Source of the DNA: Candidatus Aminicenantota bacterium
GTDB lineage: Bacteria; Acidobacteriota; Aminicenantia; S016-38
NCBI GenBank assembly: GCA_027068075.1
Contig: JAMOUJ010000003.1
Location: 1 to 52,500 of the forward strand
Length of the DNA stretch: 52,500 nucleotides
Reading direction: 5' to 3'
Shown one piece after another: positions 9,257 through 17,302 of the stretch (positions are counted from its first letter, which is position 1; each line of letters opens with the position of its first letter). Both the position numbers and the translations under genes were made by a program. The notes under the pieces are model-generated. The model had not been told where the DNA came from. It was given only the letters and a program-made list of their open reading frames with translations, and did no database searches.

Positions 9257-10113
9257 TTTTTCTCCTTCTTAACCTTGTAATAAACCATCTTAACTCCGGG
9301 GGGAAGTTCCACCCGGGGAATAAGTCTGCTTCCCTTCTTCACCAGACCCTTGACCACCTCCGGTCCCAGGCCCGCCACCCTGGAGTGAAACCCCTCCACC
9401 ACCACAACAACCCGGTAGGATCCCACGGTGGCCTTTATGGTCCTTTTTTCCGGCTTTTCCCTGCCCTCAAACAAGACGGTGACGGTTCCGTCCTGGGGGG
9501 AGACTATGGAAACGGCCTCCTTGGGGGGGATTATTTTCAGGGTAACCGGTTTTCCCGGGACGATGTCCTTCAGATTGAAGGGCTCCGTGTATATAACCTT
9601 GATCCGGCTCAGGGCGGAGCGGGTACCCGAAACAACCGCCTGCGGCGGTTCAATCCGATAACCCTTAAAATCAAACCACGGAGGGGGATTACCGATAAAT
9701 ACGGGCTTTATTTTAACCCTCCTCTGGACCACCGCCTCCAGTTTCACCCTCACATAGGAGGGCGTTATTTTCACCACCTGAACGGTCTCCGGCAGGATCA
9801 CCATGTCCTTCTTTATGGGGAAAACCTCCTCCCCTTCCCTGGCACCGGAAAGGTCCACCATGACGGAAATGCTCCGGTAGTCCTGGGAGAACATCATGTT
9901 TTTCTGGACTTTCAGCCTTATGCTCACCTCCTTGGGGGAAAAGGAGACGAGTTCCAGGTTCTTCGGAAGGTTCTGGAAGCCCACCGGGGCCCTCACCATT
10001 ATCTCCACCGTTTGCCTTTTCTCGCCGCTGACCATTATCCACAGAAGAAAAGCAAGAAGCAGGGAAAGGAATTTAAGCGGAAGATTTTTTACGAGAAATT
10101 TTCTATAACTCAT
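9253..10113 (-). CDS. cdaR: YbbR-domain protein, CdaR-like regulator of the diadenylate cyclase
   Basis: Protein of 286 residues with one N-terminal membrane anchor (about residues 10-28) followed by about three YbbR repeats exposed outside the cytoplasm, each a strand-rich unit (for example VEIMVRAPVGFQNLPKNLEL and the later VKIKPVFIGNP). In Firmicutes CdaR binds and modulates CdaA. It sits between cdaA and glmM, overlapping both by four bases, which strongly supports the same role here; the regulatory function itself is inferred. There are no catalytic motifs. It is shorter than the four-repeat Bacillus protein. Confidence 0.88.
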   Translation of the reverse strand: MSYRKFLVKNLPLKFLSLLLAFLLWIMVSGEKRQTVEIMVRAPVGFQNLPKNLELVSFSPKEVSIRLKVQKNMMFSQDYRSISVMVDLSGAREGEEVFPIKKDMVILPETVQVVKITPSYVRVKLEAVVQRRVKIKPVFIGNPPPWFDFKGYRIEPPQAVVSGTRSALSRIKVIYTEPFNLKDIVPGKPVTLKIIPPKEAVSIVSPQDGTVTVLFEGREKPEKRTIKATVGSYRVVVVVEGFHSRVAGLGPEVVKGLVKKGSRLIPRVELPPGVKMVYYKVKKEKK

Positions 10114-10883
10114 TTCAACTCAAAATACTCCACCAGCCTTTTTTCCAGGGCCTCCCTGTCCAGGTTGGAATACAAATTTCCCCCTATGGCCAGGGAAATG
10201 GTCCCCTTTTCCTCGGAAACCACGATTACCGCGCTGTCGGTCTCCATGGACAGTCCCAGGGCCGCCAGGTGGCGGGTCTTGGTGCCAAATTTCTCCAGGA
10301 AGGGATGCTCCTGGGGATGGGGAAATAGACAGGCCGCCGCCAGAATCCGGTTGCCGGAGATTATCATTCCCCCGTCGTGGAGGGGGGTGTTGGGGTAGAA
10401 GATGGTGACTATGAGGTCCCGGGAAATCACGGCGTCCAGCATAACGCCCATCTCGGCATAGTTCTTCAAGGATATTTCCTTCTCCAGGGCTATTAGGGCC
10501 CCTATTTTTCTGCTGGCCAGGTACTTGGCGGTAAGGGAGACTGTTCTTATGGTCTCCACGGAGGTTTTGGCGGGCTTGGTTTTCAAAAACCCCCGGGACC
10601 CAATCTCCGCCAGAACCTTCCTCAGTTCCCCCTGATAAAGGACTATCACCGCTATGATCACATAGGTGAGAAACTCCTTCAACAGCCAGTTCAGGGTGTT
10701 GAGTTTGAGATAATAACTGGCCATGTACACCCCGGCCACGGTGAGAAGACCTATGGTCATCTGGTAGGCCCGGGAGCCCTTTATGAGTTTTATGAACTGA
10801 TAAATTATCAGGGAGACCAGAAGTATGTCCACCGCATCCAGCAAGGTGAATCCTCTGAATGCGCTCTTTATGAGGTCCAACAT
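10110..10883 (-). CDS. cdaA: Diadenylate cyclase (c-di-AMP synthase), CdaA type
   Basis: CdaA condenses two ATP into the second messenger c-di-AMP. The 257-residue protein has three N-terminal membrane helices (roughly 15-33, 40-58 and 70-85) and a cytoplasmic DAC domain with the catalytic PLHDGG (167-172) and RHLAALG (204-210), the latter matching the family RHR/RHxAA motif, and then the ETDSAVIVVSEE strand. The start ATG overlaps the ftsH stop by one base and the end overlaps cdaR by four. No GdpP/PgpH-type c-di-AMP phosphodiesterase is encoded in the window. c-di-AMP typically controls osmolyte and potassium uptake and cell-wall homeostasis. Confidence 0.95.
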   Translation of the reverse strand: MLDLIKSAFRGFTLLDAVDILLVSLIIYQFIKLIKGSRAYQMTIGLLTVAGVYMASYYLKLNTLNWLLKEFLTYVIIAVIVLYQGELRKVLAEIGSRGFLKTKPAKTSVETIRTVSLTAKYLASRKIGALIALEKEISLKNYAEMGVMLDAVISRDLIVTIFYPNTPLHDGGMIISGNRILAAACLFPHPQEHPFLEKFGTKTRHLAALGLSMETDSAVIVVSEEKGTISLAIGGNLYSNLDREALEKRLVEYFELK

Positions 10884-12703
10884 CAGTTTTCTTCGTTGCC
10901 CTCAAAGGCGGCCTGCTTCTCAAACACTATGGCGTTGATCTCGTCGGAGGTGAGAATTTCCTTCTCCAGCAGACCCCGGGCTATGGCTTCCAGTTTCTCC
11001 CTGTTTTCCCTGATGAGTTTCCTGGCCCTTTCGTAGGCCTTCTTGATTATCTTGGCCACCTCCCGGTCTATGGCCCTGGCGGTTTCCTCAGAAATCTCCT
11101 TCTTGAGGGTGAGGGATTTTCCCAGGAATATGGCCCCCTCCTTTTCCCCGAAGTTCAGGGGCCCCAGATCGCTCATTCCCCACTCGCAAACCATCTTTCT
11201 GGCTATTTCCGTGGCCCTTTCTAAGTCAGAACCGGCCCCGGTGGTGATCTTTCCCAGAACCTCCTCTTCCGAGGCCCTGCCTCCCAGCAGAACGGTTATC
11301 TGATCCTCCAGGTATTCCTTGGTGTAGGTGAACCTGTCGTCCTCGGGAAGTTGCTGGGTCACCCCCAAGGCCATTCCCCTGGGGATAATGGTAACCTTGT
11401 GGATGGGGTCAGCGTGGGGAAGAAGGGTGGCCAGGAGGGCGTGGCCCGCCTCGTGATAGGCGGTGAGTTTCTTTTCCTCCTCCGAAAGGACAAGGCTCCT
11501 CCTCTCCTTTCCCATGAGGACCTTGTCTTTGGCCTCCTCAAAATCCTCCATCTCTATGACATCCTTGTTCTTGCGGGCTGCTATCAGGGCGGCTTCGTTC
11601 ACCAGGTTGGCCAGGTCGGCCCCGGTAAGGCCGGGGGTTGCCTTGGCGATAACCTTCAGGTCCACATCTTCCCCCAGGGGAAGGTTTCTGGTGTGGACCT
11701 TCAGTATTTCCTCCCTCCCCTTTACATCGGGTTTGGGAACATACACGGTGCGGTCAAACCTTCCGGGACGGAGCAGGGCCGGGTCAAGGATGTCTGGCCG
11801 GTTGGTGGCGGCCAGGACTATTATCCCCTCGTTGGGGTCAAAACCGTCCATTTCCACCAGGAGTTGGTTGAGGGTTTGCTCCCTCTCGTCGTGTCCACCG
11901 CCGAGACCTGCCCCCCTCTGCCTTCCCACGGCATCAATTTCGTCTATGAAGATGACGCAGGGGGCCAGTTTCTTGGCCTGGGAGAAGAGGTCCCTGACCC
12001 TGGAGGCCCCAACGCCGACGAAGAGTTCCACGAAGTCGGAGCCGCTGATGGAAAGGAAGGGCACGCCGGCCTCGCCGGCCACGGCCTTGGCCAGGAGGGT
12101 TTTACCCGTCCCCGGAGGTCCCACCAGAAGAATCCCCCGGGGCATTCTTCCCCCCAGACGGGAGAACTTCTTGGGGTTTTTTAAAAATTCAATTATGTCC
12201 CGCAGTTCCTCCTTGGCCTCCTCCACCCCGGCCACATCCTCAAAGGTCACCTTTTTGTCGGAGGAGGTGAAAAGTTTGGCCCGGCTTTTTCCGAAGGAAA
12301 AGGCCTTGTTGCCACCGGCCTGCATCTGCTTCATGAACATGAACCAAAGCACTATTAAAACGATGAGGGGAGACCAGGAAAGAAGGAGGGACCAGACCCC
12401 GCCCTGGTCCTGCTCTTCGGCCTTTATCCTAACCTTGTGCTCCTGGAGCACTTCCACCAGTTTGTCGTAACCCTGGGGAACCACCGTCCTGTATTGGGCC
12501 CCGGAGCGGTCCTTGAACTTAACCACCTGGCCCTTTATTACGGCCTCCACCACCTTTCCGGACTTCACCATCTCCATGAATCCGGTGAAATCAACCTCCT
12601 TGGGAGGCTGGGAGTAATTGGCAAGGCCGTAGAGGAATATTATAATTAAACCAATTATGAACCAGACGATTAAACTTCCGCTGTTAATTTTTCTATTGTT
12701 CAT
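10883..12703 (-). CDS. ftsH: ATP-dependent zinc metalloprotease FtsH
   Basis: Membrane-anchored AAA+ protease that degrades damaged or regulatory membrane and cytosolic proteins. The 606-residue protein has two membrane helices (about 10-28 and 105-124) around a small periplasmic domain, Walker A GPPGTGKT (195-202), Walker B VIFIDEID (250-257), the second region of homology [20 protein letters not shown] (299-318) and the zinc motif HEAGH (417-421). All key residues are intact. The start has a strong Shine-Dalgarno AGGAGG. It is the first gene of the ftsH-cdaA-cdaR-glmM-pdxJ-ackA operon; having ftsH fused to this locus places proteolysis and envelope precursor supply under one promoter. Confidence 0.98.
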   Translation of the reverse strand: MNNRKINSGSLIVWFIIGLIIIFLYGLANYSQPPKEVDFTGFMEMVKSGKVVEAVIKGQVVKFKDRSGAQYRTVVPQGYDKLVEVLQEHKVRIKAEEQDQGGVWSLLLSWSPLIVLIVLWFMFMKQMQAGGNKAFSFGKSRAKLFTSSDKKVTFEDVAGVEEAKEELRDIIEFLKNPKKFSRLGGRMPRGILLVGPPGTGKTLLAKAVAGEAGVPFLSISGSDFVELFVGVGASRVRDLFSQAKKLAPCVIFIDEIDAVGRQRGAGLGGGHDEREQTLNQLLVEMDGFDPNEGIIVLAATNRPDILDPALLRPGRFDRTVYVPKPDVKGREEILKVHTRNLPLGEDVDLKVIAKATPGLTGADLANLVNEAALIAARKNKDVIEMEDFEEAKDKVLMGKERRSLVLSEEEKKLTAYHEAGHALLATLLPHADPIHKVTIIPRGMALGVTQQLPEDDRFTYTKEYLEDQITVLLGGRASEEEVLGKITTGAGSDLERATEIARKMVCEWGMSDLGPLNFGEKEGAIFLGKSLTLKKEISEETARAIDREVAKIIKKAYERARKLIRENREKLEAIARGLLEKEILTSDEINAIVFEKQAAFEGNEEN

Positions 12704-12755
12704 TTCCCTCCTGGTACCTCCAGGTAAATTCTATCATTTTAATAGGGGAATTTAA
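12704..12755. promoter_or_regulatory. Divergent promoter region between ftsH and the flippase gene
   Basis: Only 52 bases separate the two start codons. On the minus strand a TAGAAT hexamer with a TTTAAA 17 bases upstream may serve ftsH, followed by AGGAGG. On the plus strand TATCAT at 12732-12737 and AGGGGAA before ATG 12756 may serve the flippase gene. The two candidate -10 regions overlap, so the two promoters may compete. Assigned by eye. Confidence 0.4.
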
Positions 12756-13655
12756 ATGGGTAAATTGTGGATAAAACTCCTGATAAGCCTCTCCATCCTG
12801 GCTTACATCCTCCTGGTGAAGGTAAAACTCAAGGTTCTGGCCCATCTCGTGGGTAAAATAAGTCCCTGGTGGTTTTTTCTGGGCCTTTCTCTCCACATTC
12901 TGGGCTACATTATCAGCGGGGAGAGGTGGCGCAGGATTTCCGCCCACTTAGGGGTGAAACTCCCCCTGAAATTTTATGTGAAGTCCTATCTGGTCTCCAC
13001 CTTCTTCGGCTTTTTTCTCCCCTCCAGGTTCGGGGGAGACCTGGTGAGGATAGGGGATCTGACCACCCGGGAGGACCTTTCCTCCGGGCTCTCCACGGTG
13101 TTCTACGAAAGGGTGGTGGGACTGGTAAGCATGGTGAGCCTGGGGCTGCCTGCCCTTCTCCTCATAAGGCCCGAATTCAAAAGGTTCTTCCTCCTTTCCC
13201 TTCTCCTCATGGGAGGGGTCTTTCTCCTTTCCCTCCTGGTAATCCTGAAACCAGGATTGCTTCCGGCGGTGATTCCCTTCCGTAGGCTGAAGAAGAAGGC
13301 CGAGGAGGTGGGAGAAGCCCTGGAGAGACTCAAGCACAAGGGCCTCTTCCTTACGACCCTGGCCTGGAGTTTTGCCCTCCAGTTCAATGTGATAATTTAC
13401 TATTGGGCCATCGGGAAAGCCGTGGGCCTGAAAATTCCCTTCCTTCATTATTTCTTTCTGATCCCCACCATGCTCATTCTCATGGCCCTGCCCATAAGTT
13501 TTCAGGGGATGGGAATAAGGGATTTCTTTGCGGTGAGCGTCTTCCCCCTCTACGGTGCCGTCCCGGAACAGGGGCTGCTCTTCTCCCTCTCCGACCTGGC
13601 CATAGCCCTGGCCTACGCCGTGGTGGGATTCTTCGTTTACATAGGGAGAAAATGA
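12756..13655 (+). CDS. UPF0104/LPG-flippase-like integral membrane protein
   Basis: Protein of 299 residues with about eight hydrophobic helices. The motifs GERWRRISAHLGVKLPL and PSRFGGDLVRIGDL, followed by the glycine/proline-rich late helices (LPISFQGMGIRDFFAV), match the lysylphosphatidylglycerol synthase TM region family (UPF0104, AglD/MprF N-domain-like). There is no soluble synthase domain, so it is probably a lipid-linked substrate flippase or a related membrane protein; its substrate is unknown. Its stop overlaps the next gene's start in ATGA, so translation is coupled to the EnvC-like gene, which suggests an envelope role. Confidence 0.8.
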   Translation: MGKLWIKLLISLSILAYILLVKVKLKVLAHLVGKISPWWFFLGLSLHILGYIISGERWRRISAHLGVKLPLKFYVKSYLVSTFFGFFLPSRFGGDLVRIGDLTTREDLSSGLSTVFYERVVGLVSMVSLGLPALLLIRPEFKRFFLLSLLLMGGVFLLSLLVILKPGLLPAVIPFRRLKKKAEEVGEALERLKHKGLFLTTLAWSFALQFNVIIYYWAIGKAVGLKIPFLHYFFLIPTMLILMALPISFQGMGIRDFFAVSVFPLYGAVPEQGLLFSLSDLAIALAYAVVGFFVYIGRK

Positions 13656-14704
13656 GAAAGGCGGCCTTGCTTTTAATTCTGGGGCTCCTCCTGGGGGAAA
13701 CCCGGGAGGAAATTCTCCTGAGGATAAGGCTTCTGGAGCGGGAAATCTCCTCCCTGGAAAAGAAGGGCAAAAGCCTGGCGGCCAGGCTTGAGAGAATTTC
13801 GGCGGAGATAAACCTCGTAAAGGCCAGGATGGCTCTGGAGAGGAACAAACTAAGGGAAATAGACCGTGAGATGAAGGAGGGGAAGGAGAAAATCAGGGAA
13901 CTCCAGACAAAACTGAAAAACCTCAGGGAAGAGGTCAGGTCCCTGGCCCTCTTTCTATATAAACACCGATGGGCAAAAACCACCCTCCTCATGGAACTTT
14001 TTTACTTCCGGGACCCCACATACCCCCTTTATTTTTACCGGAAAATAGCCCGGAGTTACATCCGGGCCAGGAGGCTCCTGGAGGAAAAGCGCCGCCGGGA
14101 GGAGGAACTGAGGAAAATTTACCCGGAAAAAATCCGCCTTCTGCGCTCCCTCAGGAAAAGGGAGTTGAGGCTTAAACGAATCAGGGCCAGGCTCCAGAGG
14201 GAAATAGCCTTCATAGTGAAGAACAGGGAAAGGAAACGGAAACTCCTCAGCGAAATAAAATCCCCGGAGTTTGTCCCCGGGCAGAGTCGGGCCTCCGCCG
14301 CCGTCAAACCCGGGGAGATGCTGTGGCCCATAAGGGGAAGGGTGGTTAGAAGGTTCGGCTCCATAATTCACCCGGTCTTCCACACCAGGATAAACAGCAC
14401 GGGCATTGAAATACAACCGGCGAAGGAGGAAGAATATGTCAGGGCCGTCGCCCCGGGGGTGGTGGAGTTCGTCTCCAGGTTTTCGGGATACGGCCGGGTG
14501 GTCATAATCTCCCACGGAGGAAGGCTTTACACCGTCTACGGACACCTCCTGGATGTTTTCGTGGAGAAGGGCCAGAGGGTCAAGGCAGGGCAGAAACTGG
14601 GAAGTTTAGGGGAAGGCGCCTTCTGGAAGGGAAAAACCCTGTATTTTGAGGTGAGGGTGGGAGGGGAGCCCCGCAATCCCTTGAGGTGGTTAAGGAAAAG
14701 GTGA
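13652..14704 (+). CDS. envC: EnvC/LytM-family murein hydrolase activator (degenerate M23 domain)
   Basis: Protein of 350 residues from ATG 13652, chosen because it overlaps the previous stop in ATGA and begins a signal peptide (MRKAALLLILGLLLG). Residues about 18-210 are a long charged coiled coil. The C-terminal LytM/M23 fold includes APGVVEFVSRFSGYGRVVII and the HGGRLYTVYGHL strand. The first zinc motif HxGxD is instead NSTGIEI, so the first His and Asp ligands are missing, as in EnvC, which activates amidases rather than cutting peptidoglycan. Context supports this: the order envC, ctpA-like, yibQ is conserved in many bacteria. The partner amidase is not in the window. Confidence 0.88.
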   Translation: MRKAALLLILGLLLGETREEILLRIRLLEREISSLEKKGKSLAARLERISAEINLVKARMALERNKLREIDREMKEGKEKIRELQTKLKNLREEVRSLALFLYKHRWAKTTLLMELFYFRDPTYPLYFYRKIARSYIRARRLLEEKRRREEELRKIYPEKIRLLRSLRKRELRLKRIRARLQREIAFIVKNRERKRKLLSEIKSPEFVPGQSRASAAVKPGEMLWPIRGRVVRRFGSIIHPVFHTRINSTGIEIQPAKEEEYVRAVAPGVVEFVSRFSGYGRVVIISHGGRLYTVYGHLLDVFVEKGQRVKAGQKLGSLGEGAFWKGKTLYFEVRVGGEPRNPLRWLRKR

Positions 14705-14710
14705 TATTAT
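14681..14710 (+). promoter_or_regulatory. Internal extended -10 promoter for the ctpA-like gene
   Basis: TTGAGG (14681-14686), an 18-base spacer and TGATATTAT (hexamer 14705-14710), lying in the last codons of envC. The ATG at 14718 follows the hexamer by seven bases and has no well-spaced Shine-Dalgarno, so a near-leaderless transcript is predicted. Confidence 0.5.
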
Positions 14711-14717
14711 AGGCGGG

Positions 14718-15725
14718 ATGAAAAGAAAATTACCGGTGCTGATTCTTCTTCCCGTGGCGGCCCTTCTCCTGTTTTTCACCCTGGAAAAGGAAGAATTTGA
14801 ATTTCTGGGCAGGGCCCTTTACTACATAATCAACGATTATGTGGAAGAAGTGAACCCCGCCCGGGTGGTGGAAAACGGCATAAGGGGAATGGTCCAGAAG
14901 GAGGGCTACGCCTTCCTCCAAGGCAGCCCCGGGAAATTTTCCCGCAGGGCCGGATTGAGACTCCCCGGTTTTCAGGGAATATATGCCCGGGAAGCCTTCG
15001 TGGTGAAAAAAGTCTTCCCGGGGAGCGATGCGGAGAAACAGGGAATAAAGCCCGGCGACCTCCTGGTGGAGGTGGAGGGCTTTCCCGTGAGGCTTTCCAC
15101 CCATCCGGATGTCATATGGAGGCTATACGGCCCCCAGGGCACCAGGGTTAGTCTGAGGTTTCTCAGGAAATTCAAAATAAGGGATCTGAAGGTGGTCCGG
15201 GATTTTCCCAGGGAGGACTTCCGCTGGGAGGGAAATCGTCTGATAATACACAGGCTTTTCCCCAAAACCGTGGACCGCATAGGATTTTCCATAGGAAACC
15301 GCCGGCGGGTCCTGGTGGACCTTACCGGTTTCCTGGACGGGGACTGGAGGTCCGCCCTCACCCTTACCGCCCTCTTCCCCTCGGACCTGGATCTGGACTT
15401 CAAAGGGGAAAAGGAGGAAAAAACCGTCCACCTGAAGGGGGAATTTCCGGGCAAGGTGGTGGTCATGGCCGACGAAACCTGCGTGGGGGCATGCTCCATG
15501 CTGGTCTACGCCCTCTCCCTCAGCGGTGCCCAGGTCCTGGCCACGGCCCAACCCCAACCCCCCTGTCCCCTTTCCCCTCTGAAGTTTGAGGAGGACAATT
15601 TCTTCCTCCTCCCCCTCATGGGGATTTTCCATCGTGGAAAGGACGCCTGCCAGGAGAAGATAAAGTTCACCAAGGTGGAGGAAAAAAACCTCCTGAAGGA
15701 AGCGTTGAAAAGGCTTGAGTCCTGA
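14718..15725 (+). CDS. CtpA-like PDZ protein, S41 peptidase homologue lacking the catalytic dyad
   Basis: Protein of 335 residues with an N-terminal membrane anchor (about 5-22), a PDZ domain (about 85-160, with VFPGSDAEKQGIKPGDLLVEV) and a C-terminal S41-like fold (RRVLVDLTGFLDGDWRSAL and KVVVMADETCVGAC). In active CtpA proteins that last strand leads into a SASASE nucleophile motif and later a GKG lysine. Here the region reads CVGACS (255-260) and the lysine region reads LATAQPQ, so neither residue is in place. Length is also below the usual 400 or more. It is best read as a pseudoprotease retaining the fold; a scaffold role beside the EnvC-like protein is inferred. Downstream, yibQ starts within its last codons. 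Confidence 0.72.
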   Translation: MKRKLPVLILLPVAALLLFFTLEKEEFEFLGRALYYIINDYVEEVNPARVVENGIRGMVQKEGYAFLQGSPGKFSRRAGLRLPGFQGIYAREAFVVKKVFPGSDAEKQGIKPGDLLVEVEGFPVRLSTHPDVIWRLYGPQGTRVSLRFLRKFKIRDLKVVRDFPREDFRWEGNRLIIHRLFPKTVDRIGFSIGNRRRVLVDLTGFLDGDWRSALTLTALFPSDLDLDFKGEKEEKTVHLKGEFPGKVVVMADETCVGACSMLVYALSLSGAQVLATAQPQPPCPLSPLKFEEDNFFLLPLMGIFHRGKDACQEKIKFTKVEEKNLLKEALKRLES

Positions 15726-16617
15726 AAAATACCAGAACCTGGTCTTATTCTCCCTGGTTTTGATAGCCATCCTCTCCCTCTCATACCTCCACTGGGCGGA
15801 GAAGGAAGAAAAACCCCGGAGCGAAACCGTGAAATTTCTCCCCGTCCACGGGAGAAACCTTCCCCTGAGGGTTCCCGCAAGGAAAAAACCACGCAGGAGG
15901 GAAAAATGGACGGGTTACGCCGTGGCCCTGGTCATAGACGATGTGGGAAACAGCAAGGAAATGGTTTACCGGGTGGCGGAACTTCCCAGGCAGGTTACCC
16001 CCTCGGTTCTCCCCTTCAGGAAGTATTCCCTCTGGGCCACCCTCCACCTCAAGTCCAAAGGCTTTGATGTCATGCTCCACCTCCCCATGGAACCCCAGAA
16101 CCCGGAACTTCTTGAGAAGAAAATGCTGAGGGTGAACATGAGCACCCAGGAGATGGAGACGAGACTGGAGGAAGCCCTTAGGGAAGTTCCCCTTCCCGTG
16201 GGGATAAACAACCACGAAGGCTCCCTCTTCACCTCCAGCGAAGGTGCCCTGAGAAGGTTCTTCTCCCTCCTGAAGGGAAGAAACCTTTTCTTTCTGGACA
16301 GTTGGACCTCCGGCCGCTCCAGGGCCCTGAGGTTGGCCCGGTCCATGGGGATCAGGGTTCTAAGGAGGGATGTCTTTCTGGATAACCTTCCGGAGCCGGA
16401 CTACATAAAGGCCCAGTGGAAAAAACTCCTGGAAGTTGCCAGGTCTAAGGGAGGTGCCGTGGGCATAGCCCACGCCCGGGAGACCACCCTGGAAGTTCTA
16501 CCGGAACTTCTCCGCTCCCTTCCCCCGGGTTTCAAACTGGTCAGGGTCCGCCACCTGGCAAAAGGAAGGCCCTCAGGCGATAATAAACAAGTCCTGAGTG
16601 CTCGTGAAGGGCGATAA
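15715..16617 (+). CDS. yibQ: Divergent polysaccharide deacetylase family protein (YibQ/DUF610)
   Basis: Protein of 300 residues with an N-terminal membrane anchor and a polysaccharide-deacetylase-like (NodB-fold) domain. Visible signatures are AVALVIDDVGNSKE, FDVMLHLPMEPQ, GINNHEGSLFTSS, FFLDSWTSGRS and GAVGIAHARETTLEVLPEL, all characteristic of YibQ. It has the Asp-Asp and His positions expected of a metal site, but no activity has been firmly established for the family. Start is TTG at 15715, overlapping the previous stop; no ATG is available before the anchor. The linkage envC-ctpA-yibQ is widely conserved and points to peptidoglycan or cell-separation functions. The 3' end overlaps the convergent ElyC-like gene by 77 bases. 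Confidence 0.85.
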   Translation: MSPEKYQNLVLFSLVLIAILSLSYLHWAEKEEKPRSETVKFLPVHGRNLPLRVPARKKPRRREKWTGYAVALVIDDVGNSKEMVYRVAELPRQVTPSVLPFRKYSLWATLHLKSKGFDVMLHLPMEPQNPELLEKKMLRVNMSTQEMETRLEEALREVPLPVGINNHEGSLFTSSEGALRRFFSLLKGRNLFFLDSWTSGRSRALRLARSMGIRVLRRDVFLDNLPEPDYIKAQWKKLLEVARSKGGAVGIAHARETTLEVLPELLRSLPPGFKLVRVRHLAKGRPSGDNKQVLSAREGR

Positions 16618-17284
16618 AGGAATTGTCAAGGGCCCGGGTGCTGGGAAGGAGGGGAAAGCCCTGCATGCCCGATCTGAAGTCCGTGGCCACGGGTATGGCC
16701 TCTATCCCCCGGGAACGAAAGGCGAAGATGGACCTCTTCATGTGGAAGGCCGAGGTCACCAGGTAAACCCTCTTCCATCCCCTTGCCCGCAGGATTTTTC
16801 CCACCTCCACCGCCTCCCCCCGGGTGTTAATGGCCTTCTCCTCCCGGATGATCTCCTTCACCCCCAGACGGCGAAGGAAGTTTTCCATCTTTTCCGCTTC
16901 GGTGGGAGAACTTCCCCGGAGGCGGCCACCGCTCACTATCACCGGGAGTTCGGTTTTCTTCCACAGGAAATAACCCCTCAGGGCCCTTTTGAGGGAGGAT
17001 TCGCTGAGACAGAGGAAATCGCCGCACCTCCCGTAGGCCCCTCCCCCCAGGATCACTATGGCCTCCGCCGGGGCCTCGCTCTGGACAAAATAGGGCTCCT
17101 CCAGGGGATAAAGGAGGGCGCGGGAAACGGGTGGAATGGAGAGGAGGTACAACAGGAGGGTGGAACCCAGCAGGAGAAGTCCTGGAAGCCTCGTTTTCTC
17201 CCTGGTGAAAAACCAGGCCACGAGCATGAGGAGAAGGATGCCCCCCGGGGGAAGGAAAACATAAGTCAGTATCTTCTCAGGCAT
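16541..17284 (-). CDS. YdcF/ElyC-like DUF218 membrane protein
   Basis: Protein of 247 residues. Two hydrophobic helices (about 8-26 and 35-55) precede a DUF218 domain: AIVILGGGAYGRCG, ELPVIVSGGRLRG, TEAEKMENFLRRLGV, INTRGEAVEVGKIL and VYLVTSAFHMKRSIFAFRSRG, the full family pattern. ElyC is linked to undecaprenyl phosphate/peptidoglycan precursor metabolism in E. coli; SanA and YdcF are other members, so the exact role is uncertain. It ends the long minus-strand surface operon, 18 bases after the penicillin acylase gene, and its last codons run into the convergent yibQ gene. Confidence 0.85.
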   Translation of the reverse strand: MPEKILTYVFLPPGGILLLMLVAWFFTREKTRLPGLLLLGSTLLLYLLSIPPVSRALLYPLEEPYFVQSEAPAEAIVILGGGAYGRCGDFLCLSESSLKRALRGYFLWKKTELPVIVSGGRLRGSSPTEAEKMENFLRRLGVKEIIREEKAINTRGEAVEVGKILRARGWKRVYLVTSAFHMKRSIFAFRSRGIEAIPVATDFRSGMQGFPLLPSTRALDNSFIALHEHSGLVYYRLRAFLLPGGGP

Positions 17285-17302
17285 TTTAAAAGAAACCCCA
17301 CC

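Noticed and set aside
13403-13651. Extended start of the EnvC-like protein at 13403
   Set aside because: It would overlap the flippase gene by 250 bases out of frame and hide the signal peptide that begins at 13652.
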